From positions 1-25,626 of the forward strand of contig DBYW01000022.1 in assembly GCA_002311645.1 (NCBI GenBank): 25,626 nt of DNA. The letters are read 5' to 3'. Both the position numbers and the translations under genes were made by a program. This stretch comes from Bacteroidales bacterium UBA1176. GTDB lineage: Bacteria > Bacteroidota > Bacteroidia > Bacteroidales > WCHB1-69. Of the stretch, positions 1 to 6,967 are shown in pieces (the first letter of the stretch is position 1; every line of letters begins with the position of its first letter). Below the pieces are notes generated by a model. It saw nothing but the letters and a program-made list of their open reading frames with translations, did no database searches and was not told where the DNA came from.

Positions 1-117
1 ATCGGCAACAATGTGGTGGTGGCGGCGGGGGCGGTGGTCACCGAAGACGTGCCCGACAACACCTTAGTCGGCGGCGTGCCCGCAAAAGTCCTCAAAACGA
101 TAGAAAATGACATCTGA
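1..117 (+). CDS. Hexapeptide-repeat acetyltransferase, C-terminal end (partial)
   Basis: Only the last 38 codons are inside the window. The translation runs IGNNVVVAAGAVVTEDVPDN and then LVGGVPAKVLKTIE. This is the closing turn of a left-handed parallel beta-helix acyltransferase: an [IV]G-x-x repeat, the AGAVVT step and the GxPAKxL exit motif typical of the maltose/galactoside and sugar O-acetyltransferase group. Such enzymes use acetyl-CoA to acetylate a sugar, serine or antibiotic in the cytoplasm. The substrate cannot be judged from this fragment. A gene remnant starts in the same frame three bases after the stop codon. Confidence 0.85.
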   Translation: MGNNVVVAAGAVVTEDVPDNTLVGGVPAKVLKTIENDI

Positions 118-120
118 ACT

Positions 121-225
121 GTGCTGACTGTCAGCCACATCCGCCACTGGCACGAGCCGAAACTGTTGCGCGTCGTCTTCATGGATGGCTATTATGTCTC
201 AATGATGAAGGACGGTGATATATGA
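121..225 (+). pseudogene. N-terminal fragment related to the small protein gene at 12773
   Basis: From a GTG three bases after the acetyltransferase stop, this frame encodes 34 residues containing RHWHEPKL, VFMDGYYV and MMKD. Aligned without gaps to the start of the intact protein at 12773-13222 (RHWFEPKL, VFLNGYFV, MLKD), 18 of 33 positions are identical. The intact relative continues for about 115 more residues, but here a TGA follows immediately after the MKDGDI segment. The product would lack the rest of the N-terminal domain and the membrane segments, so this reads as a truncated paralogue rather than a working gene. It could be a short independent protein, which is less likely. Confidence 0.7.
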
Positions 226-299
226 TTCTGTCTGATGTTTTTTTGCACTATGGCTGGTGCGGTTAGTGTTGATAAGGAAGCGTTATTACAAAATGGTGG

Positions 300-434
300 T
301 GAAATAACAATATCGGGACCCACCAACTCCTCTGTCAGCACAGTGCTTTCCTTCAGCCCGATGCGGGTGTCGACGGTGTGGCGGTTGGCGCCGGTGTGGA
401 CCAGGGAGGTGTTTGACGGATTCGTTCCCGCATT
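300..434 (-). pseudogene. Possible gene remnant, unidentified
   Basis: One minus-strand frame is open from 434 down to a stop at 192. Its first 45 or so codons have the G/C-ending codon choice of the well-expressed genes in this window and read like a protein (SLVHTGANRHTVDTRIGLKE). Downstream of about 300 the composition turns AT-rich and the protein-like character is lost. There is no start codon, and the upstream side runs into the palindrome cluster at 440. I do not recognise the family. It may be a chance open frame. Confidence 0.25.
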
Positions 435-439
435 CCGCT

Positions 440-623
440 GAACCCCGTTAGGGGTTCCCTATCTGTAGCCGTTGGCGGTGCGGCATTCCCCACAACCCCG
501 TATGGGGTTGCACCTTGGGTACGGCGATGTTTTGGTAACCCGTTGAATATGAATCCACTATGGGGATTTAAAACCGCGTGTGGGCATCCGTTAGCTACAG
601 ATAGGCATCCCCTAACGGGGATG
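440..623. repeat. Cluster of GC-rich palindromes bounded by inverted repeats
   Basis: Four hairpins with four- to seven-base loops occur in 184 bases. GAACCCC-gtta-GGGGTTC is at 440-457, CAACCCC-gtat-GGGGTTG at 493-510, AATCC...GGATT at 552-568, and CATCCCC-taac-GGGGATG at 606-623. Immediately inside the outer two hairpins is a perfect 12-bp inverted repeat, CCTATCTGTAGC at 458-469 and GCTACAGATAGG at 594-605. The whole block is therefore an imperfect inverted repeat with smaller palindromes inside it. This looks like a noncoding dispersed element, not a terminator, because no T-run follows. The palindrome at 25602-25623 has a similar CCCC...GGGG design. Confidence 0.75.
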
Positions 624-771
624 AAGCGCCCCGCAAATATCCCTTTCCCCAAAAGTTGATGTTTACAAACTAAGATGAAGAATTATCGATAGTGTATTTT
701 TAATGTGGTTATGACAACATTATTGTATCTTCTGTGATGAAAATTTTCGAGAGGGCTATAAAAGGGGCTGT

Positions 772-1944
772 TTACACTGTGCATTCCGTTTCTTTGATTA
801 TTTCTCCAGTTCTGTTTATATAAAACCATTTACCTCCTACTTTTCGTCCTCTATGATCAATCTCGCATCCGATATTTACATATGCTAAATTATTGAAAAA
901 ATCATTTGCTGCATCAAATTGCGGTTTGATAATTATGCTTCCTCTCTTATCTATGACACCCCATTTCCCTGTTGTTGTTTGTCCATCTAGTAAGTCAAAG
1001 CATTGTCCTATGTTAAAAAATGCTAATCCTTCTGAGAAATCATTTGCCAAATCAAATTGTGGTGCGCAAATGTATTTTCCGGCTTTGTCGATATATCCCC
1101 ATTTTTCTTCTTCCATATCGTTCTCAACACAAACTGCTGCTATACCTTCGGAAAATTGTTTTGCACAGAAAAATATTGGTTTGATAACCATTTGACCCGT
1201 ATAATCAATGTATCCCCAACCACTATCGTCTATGCTAATAACATTAGCTAGTCCTTCAGAGAAATCTTCTGCATATAAAAATTGTGGCTTAATGACAAAT
1301 TCTCCGGACCGATTTATATAACCCCATTTTACATCATCACATTTGTTGACGATTTTCACGCAAGCCAATCCTTCTGAAAAATAGCATGCTTCGTCATATT
1401 GCGGCTTAATGATATATTCCCCAGTTTTATCTATATAGCCATATTTGAATGAATTATTTCGCACAATGGCTATACCTTCTGAAAAATTAAGTGCTTCGTC
1501 AAATTGTGGCTTAATGATGTATTTTCCAGTTTTATCAATATAGCCATAATTGCGTGGTTTATTACTTACAACAGCTACATCCTCTGAAAAAGATCTCGCC
1601 TCTATAAATTGTGGTTTAATAACAAAGTTACCTGACGTGTCAATATAACCCCACTTGCCGCCAATTTTTTTTTCGTAAAAGTCTTTAAAACATCCTATTT
1701 TGACATTAGCCAGACCTTCATGAAAATCATTAGCTTCATCGAATTGAGGTTTGATTGCAAATTGTCCAAATTTGTTTATATACCCCCACTTGTCTTCTAG
1801 TTTAACACAAGCTAATCCTTCTGAAAAAAAGCAAGCATCGTCAAATTGAGGAACAATGACTAATTTGCCAGTGTCGTCAATATATCCAAATTCACAATCA
1901 ATTTCTATTGGCCTGAGAATTACATCAGTTTTAGTGCTTATCAT
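772..1944 (-). CDS. WG-repeat protein
   Basis: This 390-residue protein is built almost wholly of about ten repeats of some 35 residues. Each carries the pattern (K)WGYIDxxGxxVIKPQFDxAxxFSEGLAxV, the WG (KWG) beta-rich repeat, Pfam WG_beta_rep. There is no signal peptide or membrane segment, so it is probably cytoplasmic. Members of this family are mostly of unknown function; some are fused to enzymes or secreted, and a binding or scaffold role is usually assumed. It is AT-rich and begins 66 bases after the stop of the unrecognised 549-residue gene on the same strand, so the two may form one transcript. The start is the ATG at 1944; the first residues before the first repeat are MISTKTDVILRP. 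Confidence 0.9.
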   Translation of the reverse strand: MISTKTDVILRPIEIDCEFGYIDDTGKLVIVPQFDDACFFSEGLACVKLEDKWGYINKFGQFAIKPQFDEANDFHEGLANVKIGCFKDFYEKKIGGKWGYIDTSGNFVIKPQFIEARSFSEDVAVVSNKPRNYGYIDKTGKYIIKPQFDEALNFSEGIAIVRNNSFKYGYIDKTGEYIIKPQYDEACYFSEGLACVKIVNKCDDVKWGYINRSGEFVIKPQFLYAEDFSEGLANVISIDDSGWGYIDYTGQMVIKPIFFCAKQFSEGIAAVCVENDMEEEKWGYIDKAGKYICAPQFDLANDFSEGLAFFNIGQCFDLLDGQTTTGKWGVIDKRGSIIIKPQFDAANDFFNNLAYVNIGCEIDHRGRKVGGKWFYINRTGEIIKETECTV

Positions 1945-2010
1945 ACGGTAAGTTTTTATTTCAATGAATAAAAAAGATAAAAATTGTCACCCAAGTGATT
2001 TCTGTTAAAG

Positions 2011-3660
2011 TTATGATTTCTTTCTCCTAGGAACAGGAATATGTCCCTTTTGAGGTTCTTTTTCAAAATAGTATTCTGCTATTGCTTCGTTTATATATTG
2101 TTTGAAGTTTGCACATTCAAATGATTTCCATAAAAACTCTTTTGGAGTATCTATAATAATATTATTCTTTAATTTAACTTGGTTTACGATATTAAGGACA
2201 ATATCTTCGTAAAAAGTACAACCATAATATCTCATAATATCATTATGGATGTTTTGAATTTTACGTTCTTCTTTTTTATTGCGAGGCTCACTTTTCCCTG
2301 TATATATTAGGCTAATAGATTTGATGGCAGCGGATGTTGCTCCCCCAATTTTTCTCAAAAAAATCAAAAGAATTTCGAATATGTCTTGACGCAAGATGTC
2401 ATTAGAGATTTTATACCGTTTGGCATATGATTTAGGTATTTCTAACCAAATAATAGGAATGTCGCTAAAATTTTTTAGAAGATCCACATCTTCTTTTTTT
2501 CTGTGTAAAATTAAATTAGCATAATCTGGTATTGAGAATAAAAATATAAGATTAGGTTTCCAACTTGCCAATTGTAATTTGGCAGATTCATCAATAGACT
2601 CATATATCGTATGTGAGTAACTATTGGTGCTCGGATTGCGCATAATAAAATATGTATATTCTTCTATTTTAGGACAGCAAATAGTTAGAATTTCAATTTG
2701 ATTGATAAGCTTTGTGATGTCTTTGTCTTTGTATGAATCTAGAATGGCAAATAAAAGTATAAATGCATAACTAGAATACGAAGAAGGGGTGCTTAAATCG
2801 TAGAAATATCCGGAAATAAAATCGTTTTGGACTTTGAAGTACGAATCTTGAATTTTTTTATTGTATTCATAAATATCCTCTTTTCTGTGGATAGATCCGG
2901 TGATTTTTTCTAATTTACCAACAGGGGATACAAGTCGTATGCTTTTTTTTTCAATATGATTCCAGATGTATGTGTCAAGAAACTTGTCTTTTTTATCTGT
3001 CTTTGTTGTTTCTTTATTATTATGCAAATCTGTGTGAAATAGGATGTCAAGTTTGCTAGGAATGGAACAGAGGGTGAGTTCTTTATTTTTTATTTTCAAT
3101 ACTGGAACGTATGTTCTTTTTTTATATACATATTCTAAACAAAGGATTATCACTTCGTGCTTTGTTTCAGAAATCAACCAGACATAAGTGTCTGTATAAG
3201 AATATTCTTCATTGATTTTAGCGATACTAATTTGATCAGATATATTAGAAAAGTTGATAGTATCAAAGAAATAGGTGTTTATTACAGCTCCGTAGATTTC
3301 CTCAGTTAGATCTGAAATATAATTGCACAATGCCAAGGCTTTCATTTGATCAGAAAAAGCAGAAAAATAGATGTAAATTTCAGAAATCACATTGTCCTTC
3401 GATGAGTGTATTGCTATTTCAACATTTTCTTGGAGATATGTCCCTTTTAATCGAGGATATAATCTACCAGTTGTTAAACTGAAACTTGAAGATTGTGCTT
3501 TTAATAAATAAATGTCAACGGTCGTGTCGGTTATGCCAATGCCATTTATAGAGAAATGAGATTCTTTGACTTTGAAATCATCGATAAAAACACCGGGAGA
3601 GTGTTGATTTGTTGTCAATTGATATGTTGTCATTTTTGAAAATTTAAGATGAGGAGTCAT
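2011..3660 (-). CDS. Unrecognised 549-residue protein, AT-rich
   Basis: I do not recognise this protein. It has no signal peptide and no clear membrane helix. The first 130 or so residues look rich in beta strand (FSINGIGITDTTVDIYLL and similar). The middle is hydrophilic and lysine-rich (KETTKTDKKDKFLDTYIW). The last third is predicted by eye to be helical, with hydrophobic stretches such as IFEILLIFLRKIGG, and it ends in a basic tail, PRRKKS. The ATG at 3660 and an in-frame ATG at 3633 (MTTYQLT) are both possible starts; both lie downstream of a good -7 element at 3741-3748. The low GC content compared with genes after 7300 suggests horizontal acquisition. The WG-repeat gene follows after 66 bases. 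Confidence 0.75.
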   Translation of the reverse strand: MTPHLKFSKMTTYQLTTNQHSPGVFIDDFKVKESHFSINGIGITDTTVDIYLLKAQSSSFSLTTGRLYPRLKGTYLQENVEIAIHSSKDNVISEIYIYFSAFSDQMKALALCNYISDLTEEIYGAVINTYFFDTINFSNISDQISIAKINEEYSYTDTYVWLISETKHEVIILCLEYVYKKRTYVPVLKIKNKELTLCSIPSKLDILFHTDLHNNKETTKTDKKDKFLDTYIWNHIEKKSIRLVSPVGKLEKITGSIHRKEDIYEYNKKIQDSYFKVQNDFISGYFYDLSTPSSYSSYAFILLFAILDSYKDKDITKLINQIEILTICCPKIEEYTYFIMRNPSTNSYSHTIYESIDESAKLQLASWKPNLIFLFSIPDYANLILHRKKEDVDLLKNFSDIPIIWLEIPKSYAKRYKISNDILRQDIFEILLIFLRKIGGATSAAIKSISLIYTGKSEPRNKKEERKIQNIHNDIMRYYGCTFYEDIVLNIVNQVKLKNNIIIDTPKEFLWKSFECANFKQYINEAIAEYYFEKEPQKGHIPVPRRKKS

Positions 3661-3740
3661 TCTTCTTATATTTGAGTTTGAACTTTAACTGAATTTGATT
3701 AAAAGTGTTCTTCCAATTATCAGGTTCATGTTTACAGGTG

Positions 3741-3748
3741 CAAAGATA
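3741..3748 (-). promoter_or_regulatory. Bacteroidetes -7 element for the 549-residue gene
   Basis: The minus strand reads TATCTTTG, a full match to TAnnTTTG, about 80 bases before the ATG at 3660. No clear -33 TTTG is visible upstream. It lies just past the broken end of the methyltransferase remnant. Confidence 0.5.
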
Positions 3749-3810
3749 GAAAAAAACCATACGGAGTAAGTGAATTTAATTATTTTATTTGAAAGAAAAT
3801 GCAACGATGT

Positions 3811-4640
3811 GTTTCCAATAATTACGTCGAATTGCATATCGTTCTTGAATATTTCTTTGATTGATTTGTGAATAAACGAATAGGCATAGGTCTCGCGGGC
3901 GTCGGTGCGGAGGTGTTCGCTCTGACTGGCACCGCGGCGATCGCAGCAGCCTTGCGGGTTCCAAGTATGGTGGTAACGGTCGTAGCGCAGGTTGTTGTGT
4001 GTCGTGGAAAACCTTACTGACGCTGTACTTGCCGTTGGCCAGCTTAGTGCAGTAGAGAGCGCGTCGGCTCATCTCGTTGAAGATGTAGGTGAATGCATCA
4101 CCGCAGACGATGTTTTTCTGGAGAATGTAGCGGAGGGATATGAGGTATGGACTCTCCTTCTGTCGCATCTCTTCGAGATGCTTGTCGTGCCCGCCGCACT
4201 CCATTACCACACTGCGTTTCGCTTGTGTGGTGTTAATTGCACTGCGTGCGTCTCGCCTCTCCGAGGCGATGAGGGAGTTTCCGAGAGTTTCTGGGGCTGG
4301 GTGTTGGGAGAGGACATACTCTTCGAGTCTTGCACGACACGCTTCAGCGTTGTCGGGCAGGATGTCGATGCCGTAGCAGGAGCCGACGGTGATGAGGCTT
4401 TGAAACTCCCATTCGGTATGGGATTTGATGTCTTGCAGAAGGGAGATTTTGCGACGGAGGATTTCAAAGAGGAAGCTGCCGTCGCCGCAGGCGGGTTTGA
4501 GGAATCGGCTGTCGAGTCGGAAGACTCGTCACGCACCAGATCGAGCATGGCATTCACCTCGCGGGGATTGGTGAACACCTCGCAATGGTCAGCCACCCTC
4601 TGTCGGCTTTTGCTCTGTTTTGTGTTTTGTTGCTGGGCAT
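3811..4640 (-). pseudogene. Adenine-specific DNA methyltransferase remnant (frameshifted, truncated)
   Basis: Spliced across frames, the minus strand reads NKTQNRAK, then RVADHCEVFTNPREV, then RLDSRFLKPACGDGSFLFEI (SAM-binding motif I region), YGIDILPDNAEACRARLEEY, LRYILQKNIVCGDA, and finally FDVIIGN. This is the conserved order of an Eco57I/type II-like N6-adenine methyltransferase of a restriction-modification system. The frame changes at about 4608, 4520 and 3995. The homology stops right at GN of the catalytic NPPY motif, so PPY and everything beyond it are missing. Between about 4275 and 4150 the frame passes through a palindromic repeat cassette that replaces or interrupts the normal sequence. 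It cannot make an active enzyme. No cognate restriction gene is left in the window. Confidence 0.8.
4165..4267. repeat. Palindromic (REP-like) repeat cassette inside the methyltransferase remnant
   Basis: Three hairpins lie in a row: GCATCTC-ttc-GAGATGC at 4165-4181, ACCACAC...GTGTGGT at 4206-4231, and GCCTC-tcc-GAGGC at 4255-4267. The stretch 4228-4267 matches 11581-11620 beside the tyrosine transposase at all but two positions. The core between the last two hairpins is TGTTAATTGCACTGCGTGCG in both. The frame of the methyltransferase stays open across the cassette, but the resulting residues (ERRDARSAINTTQAKRS) do not look like part of the enzyme. Confidence 0.8.
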
Positions 4641-4685
4641 AAAAAAATCGTGGAATTTTGCTTATGCTATCATAGGTGTTCCACG
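4641..4685 (-). terminator. Intrinsic terminator of the tRNA-like element
   Basis: On the minus strand a perfect 7-bp stem, CGTGGAA/TTCCACG, closes a 23-base loop that itself contains TATG/CATA. It is followed directly by ATTTTTTT. This is a classic rho-independent terminator pointing left. It would end the structured transcript from 4748 and any read-through from the DUF3800 gene. The T-run abuts the ATG of the methyltransferase remnant at 4640. Confidence 0.7.
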
Positions 4686-4954
4686 TCCAGCCAAGTATAA
4701 GTAAGGCCCACGATTACTCGTGAGCGTTTACCGCTGCGCTAACTTGGCTTGATTTGTAAAACTACAAGATGACTAGATGGAGCGAAAAACGCTTTTTAAT
4801 ATGTAATTTATCTTCTATTTCGGAATATTATTCGTTAAAGTTTATATTTGTGATTGCTTGGGCAGCAATGACGGGGAATTTTTGGGAAAAGGAACTGTGT
4901 GGCCAAGTTTACAAGAAAAAATACCACTTTAGCGGATTAAATCCCCGGTGTCTG
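4643..4954. other. Intergenic region between methyltransferase remnant and DUF3800 gene
   Basis: These 312 bases hold the tRNA-like element and its terminator on the left. A small AGCG-aaaaa-CGCT hairpin followed by T5 lies at about 4783-4800 and could be a weak plus-strand terminator. The rest, to 4954, is AT-rich with no believable gene. Confidence 0.5.
4690..4748 (-). ncRNA. Candidate structured RNA with a tRNA-like fold
   Basis: Read on the minus strand, this 59-base segment begins GCCAAGT and ends ACTTGGC, a perfect 7-bp closing stem. Inside come TA (as at tRNA positions 8-9), a small arm GCG-CAGCGGTAAA-CGC that resembles a tRNA D-arm including its GG, a perfect hairpin CACGA-GTAA-TCGTG, and a 12-base linker. 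A T-arm is absent, the second hairpin loop is too short for an anticodon loop, and no CCA follows. A further hairpin, TTGTA-gttt-TACAA, lies just upstream (4767-4754), and a strong terminator lies just downstream. It is not an ordinary tRNA. It could be a decayed tRNA, a small regulatory RNA, or a leader of the neighbouring methyltransferase gene. Confidence 0.4.
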
Positions 4955-6112
4955 CTAATTGTTTTCGATCAAAGTTGCCAGAGAAGAATATTCTGCCCTT
5001 TCGAATAAATCGACTTCACCGTTTGTTCCTAATTTGATTATATCTTGACATTTTTTTAGTCGCGATAACATTGGCAGTATTATAGTTTTCCCGTGATTGA
5101 TGAAATCATATAATTCTTCAACGCTTGATGGTATTTTATACCCACTTGAGCTGCTTGAAATAATAACATCTGAATCTCTTAATTTTGCAATAATTCTATT
5201 TCGGAATGATTGCTGCTTCATTTTTTCAAACCCTAAAAATTCTAACTGATTCAATAACTCTGTTGTTGGAATGTATCTTCGTGGAGACCTGTTCATAAAT
5301 CTAAAAAGTAAATATTCCAGAATGGCAATTTGTTTTTGGATATCAATATCTGCGCTATTTTTGTGTGAATCAATAAAGGCTGTTGCTCTTCTATAACATA
5401 TTTCAGCAACTTTTGCATTGTACGAAGGATTAATGTCGTTCTGTTGGACATTAAAACTTTCAAATGTTACAGGGAATTCTTTAATCATAAAAAGTTTCGG
5501 GTCTAATAATGATTTATAATTATACCCATCGGATTGCATTATTTTATGCTCATCATAACAATACGCCAATGATCCACTAACTATATCCGCAACTTGGATT
5601 ATTAAATTTGATTGACTATTTTCAAATCGGAATAGACTTTCACCAAACAAATCGATTTTTATTTCATGGTCTCTGACATATCTTGAAAACGACTGCAAAA
5701 AATCATTGTCGCCAATTTCATCTGCTGAAATGACTAAATGGCTAAATGATGTTCTGAGTTCTTGATATGCAATATTATTAATAAATTTGTAGAAAGAATG
5801 TTTATACCTTAGACCTGACTGCTCATATATTTTTCTTTTATCACACACTAAAACAAAGATGCCAAAAGGAAGTCGTTTCAGCTCGTTTAAAATGGCAACT
5901 CGTCTTCTGTGATTTCTGCCTATGCTACTTGATTTAAGTTCTCCATTTGGGAAAAATCTATCACGTATTTGCCGTACTCCCTGTTTGACTATTTCAACAT
6001 TCTCTTCGTCAACAATAATAGCTGTGACAATAAAATGCGTTGAACATCCTTCTGAATTGAAATTAAATCCAAAAGCGCCAAATTCATCAACAAATGCATA
6101 CTTCATTGACAT
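4955..6112 (-). CDS. DUF3800 family protein
   Basis: This is a 385-residue protein. The first third is a DUF3800 domain: it opens MKYAFVDEFGAFGF, followed by HFIVTAIIV, KSSSIGRNHRRR, IFVLVCDKR and HLVISADEIGDNDF. The family has a predicted RNase H-like fold with acidic residues at the start (the usual DESG; here DEFG) and in the later D-E strand. It is often found in mobile or defence regions, but its biochemical role is not established. The C-terminal 130 residues look like a winged-helix region (NQLEFLGFEKMKQQSFRNRI). The ATG at 6112 is preferred because AAGGAA lies nine bases upstream; the alternative at 6106 begins MKYAF. It is AT-rich and lies between the methyltransferase remnant and the DUF3990 cluster. 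Confidence 0.85.
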   Translation of the reverse strand: MSMKYAFVDEFGAFGFNFNSEGCSTHFIVTAIIVDEENVEIVKQGVRQIRDRFFPNGELKSSSIGRNHRRRVAILNELKRLPFGIFVLVCDKRKIYEQSGLRYKHSFYKFINNIAYQELRTSFSHLVISADEIGDNDFLQSFSRYVRDHEIKIDLFGESLFRFENSQSNLIIQVADIVSGSLAYCYDEHKIMQSDGYNYKSLLDPKLFMIKEFPVTFESFNVQQNDINPSYNAKVAEICYRRATAFIDSHKNSADIDIQKQIAILEYLLFRFMNRSPRRYIPTTELLNQLEFLGFEKMKQQSFRNRIIAKLRDSDVIISSSSSGYKIPSSVEELYDFINHGKTIILPMLSRLKKCQDIIKLGTNGEVDLFERAEYSSLATLIENN

Positions 6113-6173
6113 ATCAATTGCTTCCTTTTCGTTAGTTAATTTGCCAAAAAACTGTCACTAAAAATGTTCGACA

Positions 6174-6257
6174 TTATAACGAATAACGTGTTAACAGATT
6201 CTTCTCCAACTGTTCATCGCTAAATGGGTGCTGTGGGAATGCATCGTTACCTCCCAT
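6174..6257 (-). CDS. Possible 27-residue small protein downstream of DUF3791
   Basis: An ATG at 6257, inside the last codons of the DUF3791 gene, opens a frame reading MGGNDAFPQHPFSDEQLEKN and then LLTRYSL before a TAA. The overlap with the preceding stop would allow translational coupling. The sequence is hydrophilic with a balanced composition, which is more protein-like than the surrounding DNA. It could equally be the C-terminal tail of a gene shortened by a frameshift, continuing the DUF3791 gene in another frame. I do not recognise a family. Confidence 0.3.
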   Translation of the reverse strand: MGGNDAFPQHPFSDEQLEKNLLTRYSL

Positions 6258-6495
6258 ACTCCTTCTCCCTCATAAACTCATCGCAAACATACAAATCCCC
6301 ATAAAGGTATAGCCCGGTGGACTTGTCGTGGAGGTCGGCGCAGGTTTGGCTTTCGTAGAACAGCTGCAGCGCTTTCTCGGGCGCAATGTTTAAGCGCTTG
6401 GCCAACTCCACAGAGATGGCACCGATGCGGTTGCTAATGATAATCTCTTGGATGACAGGAGATTTAATGGGATCTTCAGATTGATTCTGTTCCAT
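6247..6495 (-). CDS. DUF3791 family protein (second copy)
   Basis: An 82-residue protein with the DUF3791 layout: a helix beginning VIQEIIISNRIGAISVELAK, then LNIAPEKALQLFYESQT, then the end CADLHDKSTGLYLYGDLYVC. Proteins of this family are small, helical and nearly always beside a DUF3990 gene. The ATG at 6495 lies 20 bases inside the end of the DUF3990 gene, so the two are translationally coupled. This copy is closer to the standard family than the one at 6964-7206. A partner or antitoxin-like role for the DUF3990 protein is an inference from this gene order. Confidence 0.8.
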   Translation of the reverse strand: MEQNQSEDPIKSPVIQEIIISNRIGAISVELAKRLNIAPEKALQLFYESQTCADLHDKSTGLYLYGDLYVCDEFMREKEYGR

Positions 6496-6967
6496 CGAAA
6501 GTCAAGTATTTGTTGATTAATTCCTGTGAAAGGATGCACATCTGGTTGTTAGGCTGGTGCTGGGACAGACGAATAAGTGCGGTTTCCTCGTCCATAAGTC
6601 CTGCCATATAGAGGTTTACCGTGTCAACCACGCGGTCGTTGGCCACACCGCCTTCTATGTAATCGTAGTCGTCGGCCACTGGCTCACCATGACGGCTGGC
6701 TACAATGAATTGCAACCAGTCTCTGTTGTACGCCGTGAAGACTTTGCATCTGGCTTCTTTCAGTATTGCATCACGATTCAGGAGATATCGGTTTATAATT
6801 GGGGGCAACTTCCTACGGTCTGCCACTAAAGTGGCCCAGTCGACGGCCTGCTTGCGCAGATCGGTGACATAAAAGCCTTGACCAAAGTCCAAGTTGCGGC
6901 GGCCGAATTTGCAGATGGGCAACTCAACCTTTTCTGTTCCACCGTGATATACAATTATCTCACTCAT
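6476..6967 (-). CDS. DUF3990 family protein, ADP-ribosyltransferase-like
   Basis: This protein has 163 residues from the ATG at 6967. That ATG overlaps the stop of the upstream DUF3791 gene as ATGA, which decides the start over an upstream ATG at 6994. Recognisable blocks are IVYHGG at the N-terminus, LDFGQGFYVT, KQAVDWA, FTAYNRDWLQFI, DYDYIEGGVANDRV and PNNQMCILSQELINKYL. The YHG, GFYVT and NxQ blocks resemble the H-Y-[E/Q] core of ADP-ribosyltransferase folds. From family knowledge plus this likeness I infer an NAD-using transferase, possibly a toxin. No signal peptide is present, so it acts in the cytoplasm. It is the middle gene of three overlapping minus-strand genes. Confidence 0.8.
   Translation of the reverse strand: MSEIIVYHGGTEKVELPICKFGRRNLDFGQGFYVTDLRKQAVDWATLVADRRKLPPIINRYLLNRDAILKEARCKVFTAYNRDWLQFIVASRHGEPVADDYDYIEGGVANDRVVDTVNLYMAGLMDEETALIRLSQHQPNNQMCILSQELINKYLTFDGTESI

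Larger units (their letters stand above)
226..771. other. Intergenic stretch, mostly repeat and decayed DNA
   Basis: There is no convincing gene in these 546 bases. They hold the possible minus-strand remnant at 300-434, the palindrome cluster at 440-623, and about 150 bases of AT-rich sequence that lead to the stop codon of the WG-repeat gene. The open frames across the palindromes translate the repeats and are not believable proteins. Confidence 0.6.

Noticed and set aside
440..623. A CRISPR array
   Set aside because: The palindromes differ in sequence and are not evenly spaced repeats with unique spacers.
235..652. Open frames on both strands across the palindrome cluster
   Set aside because: The translations follow the repeats (ATPYGVVG, STPAPTATPSTPASG) and have no start signal or protein-like pattern.
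893..1251. Plus-strand frames inside the WG-repeat gene
   Set aside because: They are the antisense of a clear repeat protein and show the same repeat period.
4690..4748. An ordinary tRNA
   Set aside because: The acceptor-like stem and D-like arm are present, but the T-arm and a 7-base anticodon loop are missing and the length is only 59 bases.
4649..4748. An integron attC site
   Set aside because: The length is similar to a 59-base element, but the RYYYAAC/GTTRRRY core sites are not present and no integrase is nearby.
4769..5008. Plus-strand frame after the DUF3800 gene
   Set aside because: It overlaps the end of DUF3800, lacks a ribosome binding site and resembles no protein.
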